Assembly: GCA_934351835.1 (NCBI GenBank)
Contig: CAKRJP010000020.1
Location: forward strand, 1-45,816
Reading direction: 5' to 3'
DNA from: an uncultured Lachnospiraceae bacterium
Lineage (GTDB): Bacteria > Bacillota > Clostridia > Lachnospirales > Lachnospiraceae
Length of the DNA stretch: 45,816 nt
This document shows positions 1 to 6,680 of this stretch, piece by piece. Numbering within the stretch: the stretch's first letter is position 1; each line of letters begins with the position of its first letter. Below the pieces are notes generated by a model that saw only the letters and a list, made by a program, of their open reading frames with translations, was not told the origin of the DNA and ran no database searches. Position numbers and translations under genes: made by a program.

Positions 1-1
1 A

Positions 2-472
2 AAGATTAAACCGCCTCCAGCCCCTTATTTCCAAGGGCTGAAGACGGTTTCCATCAACACATTTTGTCCTATAACTCGAATATTTATTGTAGAAGAAAGC
101 TATTATGAGACGGATGGAAGACGTCATTCATCGCCACATTTATTTCTTATTACAGACAATGATAATGAAATTATGCTTTTCTCCTATGAAATCCCGAAAG
201 GAGAAGACAAGAGTATGTTCACTTATGATTCTATGAAGACTGTAGAATATAGTGAACTTAAAAAATCTGAGAAGTTTACACCGGCACTATATCAGGAAAA
301 GGATGGTGTCTGGGAAGGGGGAAGTGTGAGTCAATTTACCCCGGTTATGACATTTCGATTGTGGGAGAAGTTTTCAGATACTTGTCTGGAGGTATCTGAA
401 ATCATGGAAGTGAATGGAAAGAGAACTTTTGGATATGATGATCCGATTATTTACAAAAGGGTAGAAGATTAA
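2..472 (+). CDS. Hypothetical protein, 5' end cut by window edge
   Basis: The reading frame is open from the left edge to the stop at 470-472, so the start lies outside the window. An internal ATG at 173 would give 99 residues, but the frame stays open and protein-like upstream of it with no stop, so that ATG is probably not the start. The visible 156 residues are soluble, rich in aromatic and acidic residues, with no signal peptide, membrane segment or motif that I recognise. It converges on the TlpA-like gene, with a shared hairpin between them. Function unknown; it is a real gene mainly because the frame is open, ends just before a terminator and has coding-like composition. Confidence 0.6.
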   Translation, partial: KIKPPPAPYFQGLKTVSINTFCPITRIFIVEESYYETDGRRHSSPHLFLITDNDNEIMLFSYEIPKGEDKSMFTYDSMKTVEYSELKKSEKFTPALYQEKDGVWEGGSVSQFTPVMTFRLWEKFSDTCLEVSEIMEVNGKRTFGYDDPIIYKRVED

Positions 473-479
473 TGTTTGC

Positions 480-508
480 GGGGACAGGATTAAAAAAATC
501 CTGTCCCC
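480..508. terminator. Bidirectional intrinsic terminator between convergent genes
   Basis: A perfect 12-bp stem (480-491 with 497-508) closes a loop of five A residues. It sits 8 bases after the stop of the plus-strand gene and 9 bases from the stop of the minus-strand TlpA gene. The flanks are A/T rich but lack a long T run, so termination strength is uncertain. Confidence 0.7.
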
Positions 509-516
509 GGATAAAA

Positions 517-1425
517 TTATTTATTCGTGCTATCTGCATCAATTACAGATTGGATCTGTTTCATCAGAGTGTCATAGTTGTCTTGATTATCAATTCCCCC
601 AAGCATTGGATCGCCCACAATATTCCCGTTTCTGTCGACCAGTATTGTTGTAGGAAATGCCATAATATCAGAGGCGTATTTGCCGGCATCTGAAGTCGAG
701 TCAATGGAAAGGTTGCGGTATTTAGCTCCCTGTTTTTTGAGAATGGCTTCGGCTTCTTTGATGGTAGTTTTATTGTTATCGAAGGTATCTGTGTTGATGC
801 CTACGACTTCACCACCCATGGATTTGATGGCATCGTTTAATTCGTTAAGCTTTGATAACTCAGAAACACAAGGCTTACATCCGGAAAACCAGAAATTAAC
901 GACAGTGACTGCATTTTTGGAAAAAAGACTTTCATCAACAGAATTACCATCAAAATCCTTACCGGAAAAATTTTTGAAAGGAGATACATCTGTGGAATTG
1001 TTTTCCTGGCTGGTGTTATCGGATGCTGTATTTTTCTTCTCGATTTCTGCTATCTGTTCCTCAATTTTTCGTATTGTTTCAATATCATCTGTAAGTATTT
1101 TTAGTTCATCCTCTGTAAAGGAGTCCTTGTTTGATTCAATAGTATCGTTTAGATAATCCGCGTAATTTGCGTTTGGATCAGCAGTGCTTTTGTTCATCAT
1201 GCCAAATACCTTGTTCCATACATCCTCATGATCAGCAAAGAGCTGGTTTTCCTGCTGATATAAATCATCGAGCTCAGTGTTGGAAGCATCCGCAGATTCT
1301 GTGTTGGATTCAGCTTGTGTATTTTGAGTGTTTTCTGTGCCTGCAGTTTCTTTTCCGTTACATGCTGTAAGTAATAAAGCTACACAGAGTGTAAAAATAG
1401 AGATAAATGTTCTTCTTGTTTTCAT
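517..1425 (-). CDS. TlpA/ResA-like thioredoxin-fold lipoprotein
   Basis: A predicted extracytoplasmic thiol-disulfide oxidoreductase of 302 residues. The N-terminus is a lipoprotein signal with lipobox LLTAC (Cys about 22). An acidic, Asn/Ser/Thr-rich linker and a helical segment of roughly 100 residues follow. The C-terminal TlpA-type domain (about 150-300) has the active site CKPC after FWFSG and a cis-proline motif AFPTT. The start has a strong AAAGGAG site 9 bases upstream. It is the last gene of a three-gene operon behind a membrane polyferredoxin and a CXXC peptide, which suggests that these supply it with electrons. ResA and TlpA homologues normally receive electrons from CcdA, and no CcdA is encoded here. 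The physiological substrate cannot be read from the sequence. Confidence 0.9.
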   Translation of the reverse strand: MKTRRTFISIFTLCVALLLTACNGKETAGTENTQNTQAESNTESADASNTELDDLYQQENQLFADHEDVWNKVFGMMNKSTADPNANYADYLNDTIESNKDSFTEDELKILTDDIETIRKIEEQIAEIEKKNTASDNTSQENNSTDVSPFKNFSGKDFDGNSVDESLFSKNAVTVVNFWFSGCKPCVSELSKLNELNDAIKSMGGEVVGINTDTFDNNKTTIKEAEAILKKQGAKYRNLSIDSTSDAGKYASDIMAFPTTILVDRNGNIVGDPMLGGIDNQDNYDTLMKQIQSVIDADSTNK

Positions 1426-1475
1426 GAATAATTACTCCTTTAATAATAGTAATAAAATAAATAGTTACCTGTTAG

Positions 1476-2378
1476 TTATCGTTGGTTGCTGTTCTTTTTT
1501 TGACATGTTTTCCCCAAAAACTGATAGTGGATTGCATCTGTAGGGCAGGCCTTTATACAGTCCCCGCATCGTATACATTCTGGATGATCCGGAGTCTTGC
1601 ATACATCGACATCCATTTTGCATGTCCTTGAACACTGTCCGCATCCGACACATTTGCTGTGCTCAACCTTAATATTAAGAAAGCTGACCTTATTAAATAA
1701 TGAGTAGATTGCTCCAAGAGGACAAATCCATTTACAGAAGGGTCTGTAAAATAAAACACTTAATATACCAACTGCAATTAAAATGAAGCATTTAAAAGAA
1801 AAAAGCTTTCCAAGAGCAGACCGTATAGTGGCGTTTCCCAGTGAAAGTGGAATAGCTCCCTCCAAAACACCCTGCGGACAAATATATTTGCAAAAGAACG
1901 GGTCGCCCATTCCTACGGAGTTCGTTACAAGCATCGGCAGAAGTATAACGAAAACAATAAGGATGATGTATTTCAGATATCTTAGTGGTTTCAGCCGGAC
2001 TGTAGAGAATTTTTTTCCGGGGATTCTATGAAGTAAATCCTGAAACCATCCAAAAGGACACAAAAAACCACATATAAATCTTCCCAGTGTCACACCGAGT
2101 AAAATAAAAAAACCGGTTATGTAGTATGAAAATTTAAAGCCGGAAGATCCGACAACAGCCTGAAAAGCTCCGATTGGGCATGCTCCCGTTGCAGCAGGGC
2201 AGGAATAACAGTTTAATCCCGGTACACATACTGTTTTAGCATTGCCCTGATATATTCTTCCCTGGAATAAATTAGGAATGTGAATATTGGTAAGCAGTGT
2301 GGCGGCTGCCTGTATCCATCCGCGGATTCCGGCTGTTTTTTTTGATAGTAAACGCTTTCCCTTATCCAATTCCGACAC
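1476..2378 (-). CDS. Membrane-bound 4Fe-4S polyferredoxin (NapH/CcoG-like)
   Basis: A 300-residue membrane iron-sulfur protein. Hydrophobic segments alternate with cysteine motifs: an N-terminal group (CVPGLNCYSCP, then ACPIG), the repeated CP-type motifs FLCPFG, YICPQG and WICPLG, and two adjacent classical 4Fe-4S clusters near the C-terminus (CVGCGQCSRTC and CIRCGDCIKACP). This is the layout of NapH/YccM-type proteins that move electrons across or along the membrane. The frame opens with GTG at 2378, overlapping the upstream CXXC gene by 17 bases. A TTG at 2369 is an alternative start, better spaced from the GGAG inside the upstream gene. The TlpA-like gene follows 50 bases downstream. Family is clear; the electron donor and acceptor are inferred from context only. 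Confidence 0.88.
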   Translation of the reverse strand: MSELDKGKRLLSKKTAGIRGWIQAAATLLTNIHIPNLFQGRIYQGNAKTVCVPGLNCYSCPAATGACPIGAFQAVVGSSGFKFSYYITGFFILLGVTLGRFICGFLCPFGWFQDLLHRIPGKKFSTVRLKPLRYLKYIILIVFVILLPMLVTNSVGMGDPFFCKYICPQGVLEGAIPLSLGNATIRSALGKLFSFKCFILIAVGILSVLFYRPFCKWICPLGAIYSLFNKVSFLNIKVEHSKCVGCGQCSRTCKMDVDVCKTPDHPECIRCGDCIKACPTDAIHYQFLGKTCQKKNSNQR

Positions 2379-2502
2379 ACTCCAGACATAATTTTATTGC
2401 TTTACCAAGTACGACAGCTGCTTCACCTCTGATTGCACCGTAGCTAATCATGGTTATGCCTGTGAAGAACAGGACAATTTGAGATATTTTTTTACAGTTC
2501 AA
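2362..2502 (-). CDS. Small CXXC-motif membrane protein (CD1871A-like)
   Basis: A 46-residue protein starting with TTG at 2502, chosen because AAAGGAG lies about 10 bases upstream and because the longer in-frame extension (to 2562) would run through the promoter area. It has one hydrophobic helix and ends CLECVGIG, with a CxxC pair seven residues from the C-terminus. This matches my recollection of the clostridial family named after C. difficile CD1871A. It is the first gene of the redox operon and its stop overlaps the start of the polyferredoxin gene. A role in passing thiols or electrons between the polyferredoxin and TlpA is plausible but is inference. Confidence 0.75.
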   Translation of the reverse strand: MNCKKISQIVLFFTGITMISYGAIRGEAAVVLGKAIKLCLECVGIG

Positions 2503-2534
2503 GATATGGTTGCTCCTTTCATTTGTTGTATTTG

Positions 2535-2563
2535 TTGACCGGCTGACTTTAGTATTATACAAT
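2535..2563 (+). promoter_or_regulatory. Sigma-A promoter for the response regulator gene
   Basis: TTGACC (2535-2540) and TACAAT (2558-2563) are separated by exactly 17 bases, and the response regulator starts about 40 bases downstream. The same stretch carries TATAAT on the minus strand (ATTATA at 2554-2559), which could serve as the -10 of the divergent redox operon, although no good minus-strand -35 is visible. Confidence 0.6.
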
Positions 2564-2604
2564 AACTGTTGTAAAATTTTTGTTAAGGGACAGGTGAAAG
2601 AATT

Positions 2605-3285
2605 TTGAGAGTACTAGTCGTTGAAGATGAGAAACAAATGTGTGATATGGTTGCGAAACATCTGTACACTGTTGGGTACGAGGTGGATACCTGTTATGAT
2701 GGGGATGAGGCTCTTGAGTATGTCCTGACGGAGACTTATGATCTGATTGTTCTGGATCTGAATCTGCCCGGCATGGATGGTATGGAGATTCTGAAAGAAC
2801 TCAGGCAGGGGAATGAGGAGACGAAGGTTCTTATATTATCTGCGAGAGGACAGATCGCTGATAAGGTTGAAGGTCTGGATGCAGGGGCAAATGATTATAT
2901 GGAGAAGCCATTCCATCTACAAGAGCTTGAGGCGCGTATCAGAAGTCTGACAAGAAGAAAATTTGTGCAGAGGGATGTGTGTCTGGAAAGCGGTGAGATA
3001 AAGTTTAATACAATAAAACGCGAGGCATATGCAAAGGGGCAAAGGGTCTCTCTGACAAGAAAGGAAAATGGTATTTTGGAATATCTGCTTCTTAATCTTG
3101 GCAGACCGGTAAGTCAGGAAGAATTGATAGAACATGTCTGGGATGCATCTGTGGATAGCTTTAGTGGTTCCATCAGAGTGCATATGTCTTCACTTAGAAG
3201 AAAGCTAAAGGCTGTGCTTGGGTATGATCCTATTTTAAATAAGGTGGGAGAGGGCTATAAAATACGAGAGGAGTCTGAACGATGA
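2605..3285 (+). CDS. OmpR/PhoB-family response regulator
   Basis: A 226-residue two-component regulator. The receiver domain (1-115) has the acidic pocket E7-D8, the phosphoacceptor D51 in LDLNLPGMDG, and a conserved Lys in MEKPF. The C-terminal winged helix (about 130-222) contains the LTRKE and VGEGYKI motifs of the OmpR/PhoB type. Translation starts at TTG, with AGGTG about 9 bases upstream. It overlaps the downstream histidine kinase by four bases (ATGA) and diverges from the CXXC/polyferredoxin/TlpA operon, so that operon is a natural candidate target. The signal is unknown. Confidence 0.93.
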   Translation: MRVLVVEDEKQMCDMVAKHLYTVGYEVDTCYDGDEALEYVLTETYDLIVLDLNLPGMDGMEILKELRQGNEETKVLILSARGQIADKVEGLDAGANDYMEKPFHLQELEARIRSLTRRKFVQRDVCLESGEIKFNTIKREAYAKGQRVSLTRKENGILEYLLLNLGRPVSQEELIEHVWDASVDSFSGSIRVHMSSLRRKLKAVLGYDPILNKVGEGYKIREESER

Positions 3286-4430
3286 AAAGAATGTCGCTGC
3301 AATGGAGACTTACCTGTATCATTACATTATATATTGCAATTATATGCGGATGTCTGACGATGCTTGTCTATAAAAATGGTGTGTATTATATGGATTCTCT
3401 GCAAGAGACTGTGGATGCTCGGGAAGATGATAACGGAGAAGATACGGATGAAATATATATCAGTATTCCGGAGGACAAGTGGGATGAGTTCACGAATGAT
3501 TTCTCTGTTCAGCTATATAATAATAAGGAAGACTACAAAAGAAACAGTTTGATAATTTCAGCTTTGCTGGCTCTGCTTGGTGGTGTGGCGACATATTTTA
3601 TAAGTGGGCATGCACTCAAACCAATCAGTGAGTTTTCTGATAAAATCGAAGAGGTGCAGGCACAAAATCTGGCAGATTCGCGAATAGAAGAAAACAAAGT
3701 TAAAGAACTGAACCAGCTTAGTGTTTCGTATAACAAGATGCTTGAACGTCTTTCAGATGCATTTGAGATACAGAGACAATTTACTGCAAATGCGGCACAT
3801 GAGCTTCGTACTCCATTAGCTTTAATGCAGGTACAGCTTGATTTATATAATTCCACCCGGCATCCGGGTAATGATGCGGATACTCTGCAGATGCTAAAAA
3901 TGGTTACGGAACAGAATGACAGACTTAACAAAATGGTAAAGACGCTTCTGGACATGAGTGAGCTTCAGATTGTGGGAAGAAATGAGAACATTGAAGTCGA
4001 TGCTCTTGTAGATGAGGTGTTGGACGATTTGGAACCGCTTGCACAGGAAAAGGAAATAAAACTTATTGGTAAATGTAAGAATTTCACTATGGTAGGAAGT
4101 GATATCCTTATATACAGGCTGGTGTATAATCTTGTTGAGAATGCTATAAAATATAATCATTTAGGCGGACAGGTCACAGTAACCGCATACCAGAAGGAAC
4201 GGCAGGTTTACCTGTCGGTAGAGGATACCGGAAAAGGAATCCCCGAAGAACTCAGGGAGCGCATATTTGAACCATTCTTTCGTGTGGATAAATCCAGAAG
4301 CCGTGAACTTGGTGGAGTAGGACTTGGCCTTGCTCTGGTTCAGGAAATCGTGAGAGTGCATGATGGAAGTATTAACGTTAAGTCCAATCCATCAGGAGGG
4401 ACGATTTTTGATGTGATTTTTACTCAGTAA
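3282..4430 (+). CDS. Sensor histidine kinase, partner of the preceding regulator
   Basis: A 382-residue membrane kinase. TM1 is about residues 9-28 and TM2 about 87-107, enclosing a short and very acidic outer loop (DAREDDNGEDTDE) of roughly 55 residues. A HAMP region follows, then a HisKA domain with the phosphoacceptor H173 in AAHELRTP. The ATPase domain has N-box LVENAIKY, G1 box EDTGKGIP, F box FEPFFR and G2 box GGVGLGLAL, so it looks fully active. It is translationally coupled to the response regulator. The small acidic sensor loop would suit a cation or peptide signal, but that is a guess. Confidence 0.93.
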   Translation: MKRMSLQWRLTCIITLYIAIICGCLTMLVYKNGVYYMDSLQETVDAREDDNGEDTDEIYISIPEDKWDEFTNDFSVQLYNNKEDYKRNSLIISALLALLGGVATYFISGHALKPISEFSDKIEEVQAQNLADSRIEENKVKELNQLSVSYNKMLERLSDAFEIQRQFTANAAHELRTPLALMQVQLDLYNSTRHPGNDADTLQMLKMVTEQNDRLNKMVKTLLDMSELQIVGRNENIEVDALVDEVLDDLEPLAQEKEIKLIGKCKNFTMVGSDILIYRLVYNLVENAIKYNHLGGQVTVTAYQKERQVYLSVEDTGKGIPEELRERIFEPFFRVDKSRSRELGGVGLGLALVQEIVRVHDGSINVKSNPSGGTIFDVIFTQ

Positions 4431-4467
4431 TAAAAGAAATGTCGCTATTATCAAGTTATAATGTATG

Positions 4468-4507
4468 AACAGTCATAGTTTCTGCAGAGCAGAAAACTAT
4501 GACTGTT
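4468..4507. terminator. Bidirectional terminator hairpin after the sensor kinase
   Basis: An 18-19 bp near-perfect stem (4468-4485 with 4489-4507, one bulged A) has a three-base loop. The plus-strand exit is T rich. The right arm covers the last codons and stop of the convergent XRE gene, so one hairpin probably serves both. Confidence 0.75.
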
Positions 4508-4763
4508 TGTCGTTTTTATCAATACCGTCGATGAGATAATCATAAGAAACATTGAAAACTTCAGAAAGAGCTTTTAATTCAACATCCGTGACATAACGTT
4601 TATTTGTCTCAATTCTGGTAATTACATTTTTATCCATATCGTAGCCTTTCAGTTGAAGTTTATAGGCTAACATCCGTTGTGACATATGGTGTTCATGGCG
4701 AAGTTCTATAAGTCTTTGGCTGATTAAGTTTTTCTCACCAGTGGCTGATTTTGGCTTTGGCAT
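4497..4763 (-). CDS. XRE-family helix-turn-helix regulator
   Basis: An 88-residue DNA-binding protein. The start is placed at ATG 4763 because GAAAGGG lies about 10 bases upstream. The frame is open for another 50 codons, but that stretch lacks domain character and would run across the divergent control region. The HTH covers about residues 17-80 (LRHEHHMSQRMLAYKL, then VITRIETNKRYVTDVELKAL), followed by a short tail ending in KNDKQS. Proteins of this size are usually self-controlling repressors. The divergent gene at 4914 is the likely partner or target, and a dyad beside its own -10 region supports autoregulation. Confidence 0.82.
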   Translation of the reverse strand: MPKPKSATGEKNLISQRLIELRHEHHMSQRMLAYKLQLKGYDMDKNVITRIETNKRYVTDVELKALSEVFNVSYDYLIDGIDKNDKQS

Positions 4764-4790
4764 GTCTCGGATCCCTTTCACAAATAGTAT

Positions 4791-4806
4791 AGACAGAATT
4801 GTCTCA
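4791..4806. promoter_or_regulatory. Candidate operator of the XRE regulator
   Basis: AGACA-N4-TGTCT (4791-4804) is a perfect dyad directly beside a minus-strand TATACT (4786-4791) that would be the -10 of the XRE gene. The core TTGTCTCA (4799-4806) recurs inverted as TGAGACAA at 4866-4873, just before the divergent gene. This is typical of repressor sites flanking a divergent promoter. Binding is inferred. Confidence 0.45.
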
Positions 4807-4913
4807 GTTTTTGCACTTTTTCTATTGATTTTACATGGGATTGAGAATAAAATCGGTTGTAAAAGTGAGACAAAAAGGTGCCGAAAATTGACTATTGGAA
4901 AATGGGGGAACAT

Positions 4914-5285
4914 ATGCGTCAGGGTAATGTGGAAAGACTGCTATTTTTATCTTTATGTGGGAAAAGGGACAGAGCAGTCTTGATGGAAAAAGAGAATATG
5001 ACATTTTCTGATCTGGAAAGGCTGATGTATATTACAGATTTTTTAGGGTTGGATCAATATAATATAGAACTTTGTGAGAAATATGCCGGACAGTTTGAAG
5101 AATACTTCTGGCAGTTGGAGGCATTAGATGAAGAGACTCTCGATATTGTAGCCTGGGACCAGACAGAAATGGACGAAGAACAACGTGACCGATGGATAGA
5201 AGATTTTTTCAGTCAGATCCCGGATAAGGATATTCGGGAATTATTGATGCGAGAGTACGGAATCTCTGAAATACTGTTTGGCTAA
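4914..5285 (+). CDS. Hypothetical acidic protein divergent from XRE regulator
   Basis: A 123-residue soluble protein rich in Glu, Asp and Leu, predicted mostly helical. I chose ATG 4914 because GGGGGA sits 5-6 bases upstream; a GTG at 4878 would add 12 residues but lacks a clear ribosome binding site. I see no catalytic motif, signal peptide or membrane segment. The C-terminal part carries a paired-acid segment (DEEQRDRWIEDFF) and ends SEILFG. It shares a short control region with the XRE gene, so it may be its regulated target. Function unknown. Confidence 0.65.
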   Translation: MRQGNVERLLFLSLCGKRDRAVLMEKENMTFSDLERLMYITDFLGLDQYNIELCEKYAGQFEEYFWQLEALDEETLDIVAWDQTEMDEEQRDRWIEDFFSQIPDKDIRELLMREYGISEILFG

Positions 5286-5338
5286 TTTGATTAATTTTGA
5301 TATAGTATGAATATAAGAAATTATTCGGAGGTAAAAGA

Positions 5339-5731
5339 ATGGGAGTAATTATAATATTATGTGGTGTAGGGTTTTTAATGCGTGCAGGAGTTTTTTTATA
5401 TCTCAATTTATACAGGTCAAAAAACTGTAAGGTTACTACAAGCGCTAAAGTTGTTAGAATTGAAACAAAAAATACTGAATACGGACCACATCTTCATCCA
5501 GTCTATGAATATGAAGTTGATGGACAGATATATTCAAATGAAGGAATTTATTGGGAAAATCATGTTCCACAGATTGGTTCGGAAATTGAGGTTAAATATA
5601 ATCCGGATGACCCACAAAAATCATATATTCTTGTCTACGATACAACAGAGTGTACGAGAATGGGAATTAAATTCGGAGTAATCGGTATCGTTCTGGTATT
5701 GGTTGGTATTGGAATGTGGCTGTTTGCATGA
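5339..5731 (+). CDS. DUF3592-type membrane protein
   Basis: A 130-residue protein with an N-terminal membrane helix (about 2-22), a beta-rich middle domain (about 32-103) and a C-terminal helix (about 109-129). The middle domain has the DUF3592 pattern: HPVYEYEVDGQIY followed by VKYNPDDPQKS. It starts behind GGAGG and is followed after 34 bases by a long terminator hairpin. DUF3592 proteins are widespread in bacteria and their role is not established. The gene appears monocistronic or in a short unit with the preceding unknown gene (53-base gap). Confidence 0.85.
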   Translation: MGVIIILCGVGFLMRAGVFLYLNLYRSKNCKVTTSAKVVRIETKNTEYGPHLHPVYEYEVDGQIYSNEGIYWENHVPQIGSEIEVKYNPDDPQKSYILVYDTTECTRMGIKFGVIGIVLVLVGIGMWLFA

Positions 5732-5765
5732 TAAATGTAAACAGGACAAAAAACACTGCTAATAG

Positions 5766-5826
5766 TAAGCCTCAGGGGGTGTTCGACTATTCACATAGCG
5801 TAGAACCCTCTTGAGGCTTAGTTTTT
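5766..5826 (+). terminator. Long intrinsic terminator with complex stem
   Basis: TAAGCCTCA (5766-5774) pairs with TGAGGCTTA (5812-5820). Inside it a G-run pairs with CCTCT, then GTTC with GAAC and CTAT with ATAG, and the stem is followed by GTTTTT. The rest of the gap to 5999 is A/T rich. I see no gene and no convincing promoter in it. Confidence 0.8.
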
Positions 5827-5999
5827 AATTATAAGAATTTATCAAGTTCTGCGTCAACTTATATGCCTCGATTCTTTGAAATTATTATTTTAACTATACA
5901 ACAGATTTTTCACAAAATCATCATAAATACCAGATATACTTAAAAATAAGTAGATAAAGAATTGTATTTTCCAAGAATAGACAATCTGGAGGTATCATA

Positions 6000-6680
6000 A
6001 TGGATAAAATAAAAATTTTAGTGGTAGATGATGAGAGCAGAATGCGCAAGCTGGTGAGAGATTTCTTAGAGCGCGAAGGCTATACTGTCTTAGAGGCAGG
6101 AAACGGTATGGAGGCAATGGAGATTTTTTATGAGGAGAAAGACATTGCCCTGGTGCTTCTGGATGTGATGATGCCGAAGATGGATGGATGGCAGACTTGC
6201 CGGGAGATCCGCCAGTCTTCGCAGGTGCCGATCATCATGTTGACGGCGAGATCTGAGGAGAGAGATGAGCTGCAGGGATTTGATCTTGGCGTTGATGAGT
6301 ATATTTCTAAGCCGTTCAGTCCGAAGATCCTGGTGGCGAGAGTCGGAGCAATCTTAAGACGTTCTCATGCTCTGGGAAGTACGGATGTGGAAGAAACAGG
6401 CGGGATCATGTTGGATAAATCTGCACATCAGGTAAAGATTGATGGGAATGAGATTGAACTTAGCTTTAAAGAATTTGAACTTCTGGCGTATTTCATTGAT
6501 AATCAGGGAATTGCATTATCCAGAGAGAAAATTTTAAATAATGTATGGAATTACGATTATTTTGGAGATGCAAGAACAATTGATACTCATGTAAAGAAAC
6601 TTCGCAGTAAACTTGGAGATAAAGGTAATTACATTAAGACGATCTGGGGAATGGGATACAAATTTGAGGTGGATAAATAA
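6000..6680 (+). CDS. OmpR/PhoB-family response regulator (second system)
   Basis: A 226-residue regulator with a receiver domain (acidic pair D10-D11, phosphoacceptor D55 in LLDVMMPKMDG, Lys in ISKPFSP) and an OmpR-type winged helix ending in GMGYKFE. The start follows GGAGGT at good spacing. Its stop overlaps the start of the kinase gene by one base (TAATG). The sequence differs clearly from the regulator at 2605, so it is not a recent duplicate. The signal and regulon are not visible; hisH follows the kinase after only 39 bases. Confidence 0.93.
   Translation: MDKIKILVVDDESRMRKLVRDFLEREGYTVLEAGNGMEAMEIFYEEKDIALVLLDVMMPKMDGWQTCREIRQSSQVPIIMLTARSEERDELQGFDLGVDEYISKPFSPKILVARVGAILRRSHALGSTDVEETGGIMLDKSAHQVKIDGNEIELSFKEFELLAYFIDNQGIALSREKILNNVWNYDYFGDARTIDTHVKKLRSKLGDKGNYIKTIWGMGYKFEVDK

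Noticed and set aside
2503..2562. Longer start for the small CXXC protein at 2562.
   Set aside because: It would lie in the promoter area and lacks a ribosome binding site; AAAGGAG precedes the TTG at 2502.
4764..4913. 50-residue N-terminal extension of the XRE protein.
   Set aside because: It crosses the divergent control region and has no domain character; ATG 4763 has a suitable binding site.
5732..5999. Possible riboswitch or small RNA in the gap before the second response regulator.
   Set aside because: Only the terminator hairpin is convincing; no known riboswitch core was seen.
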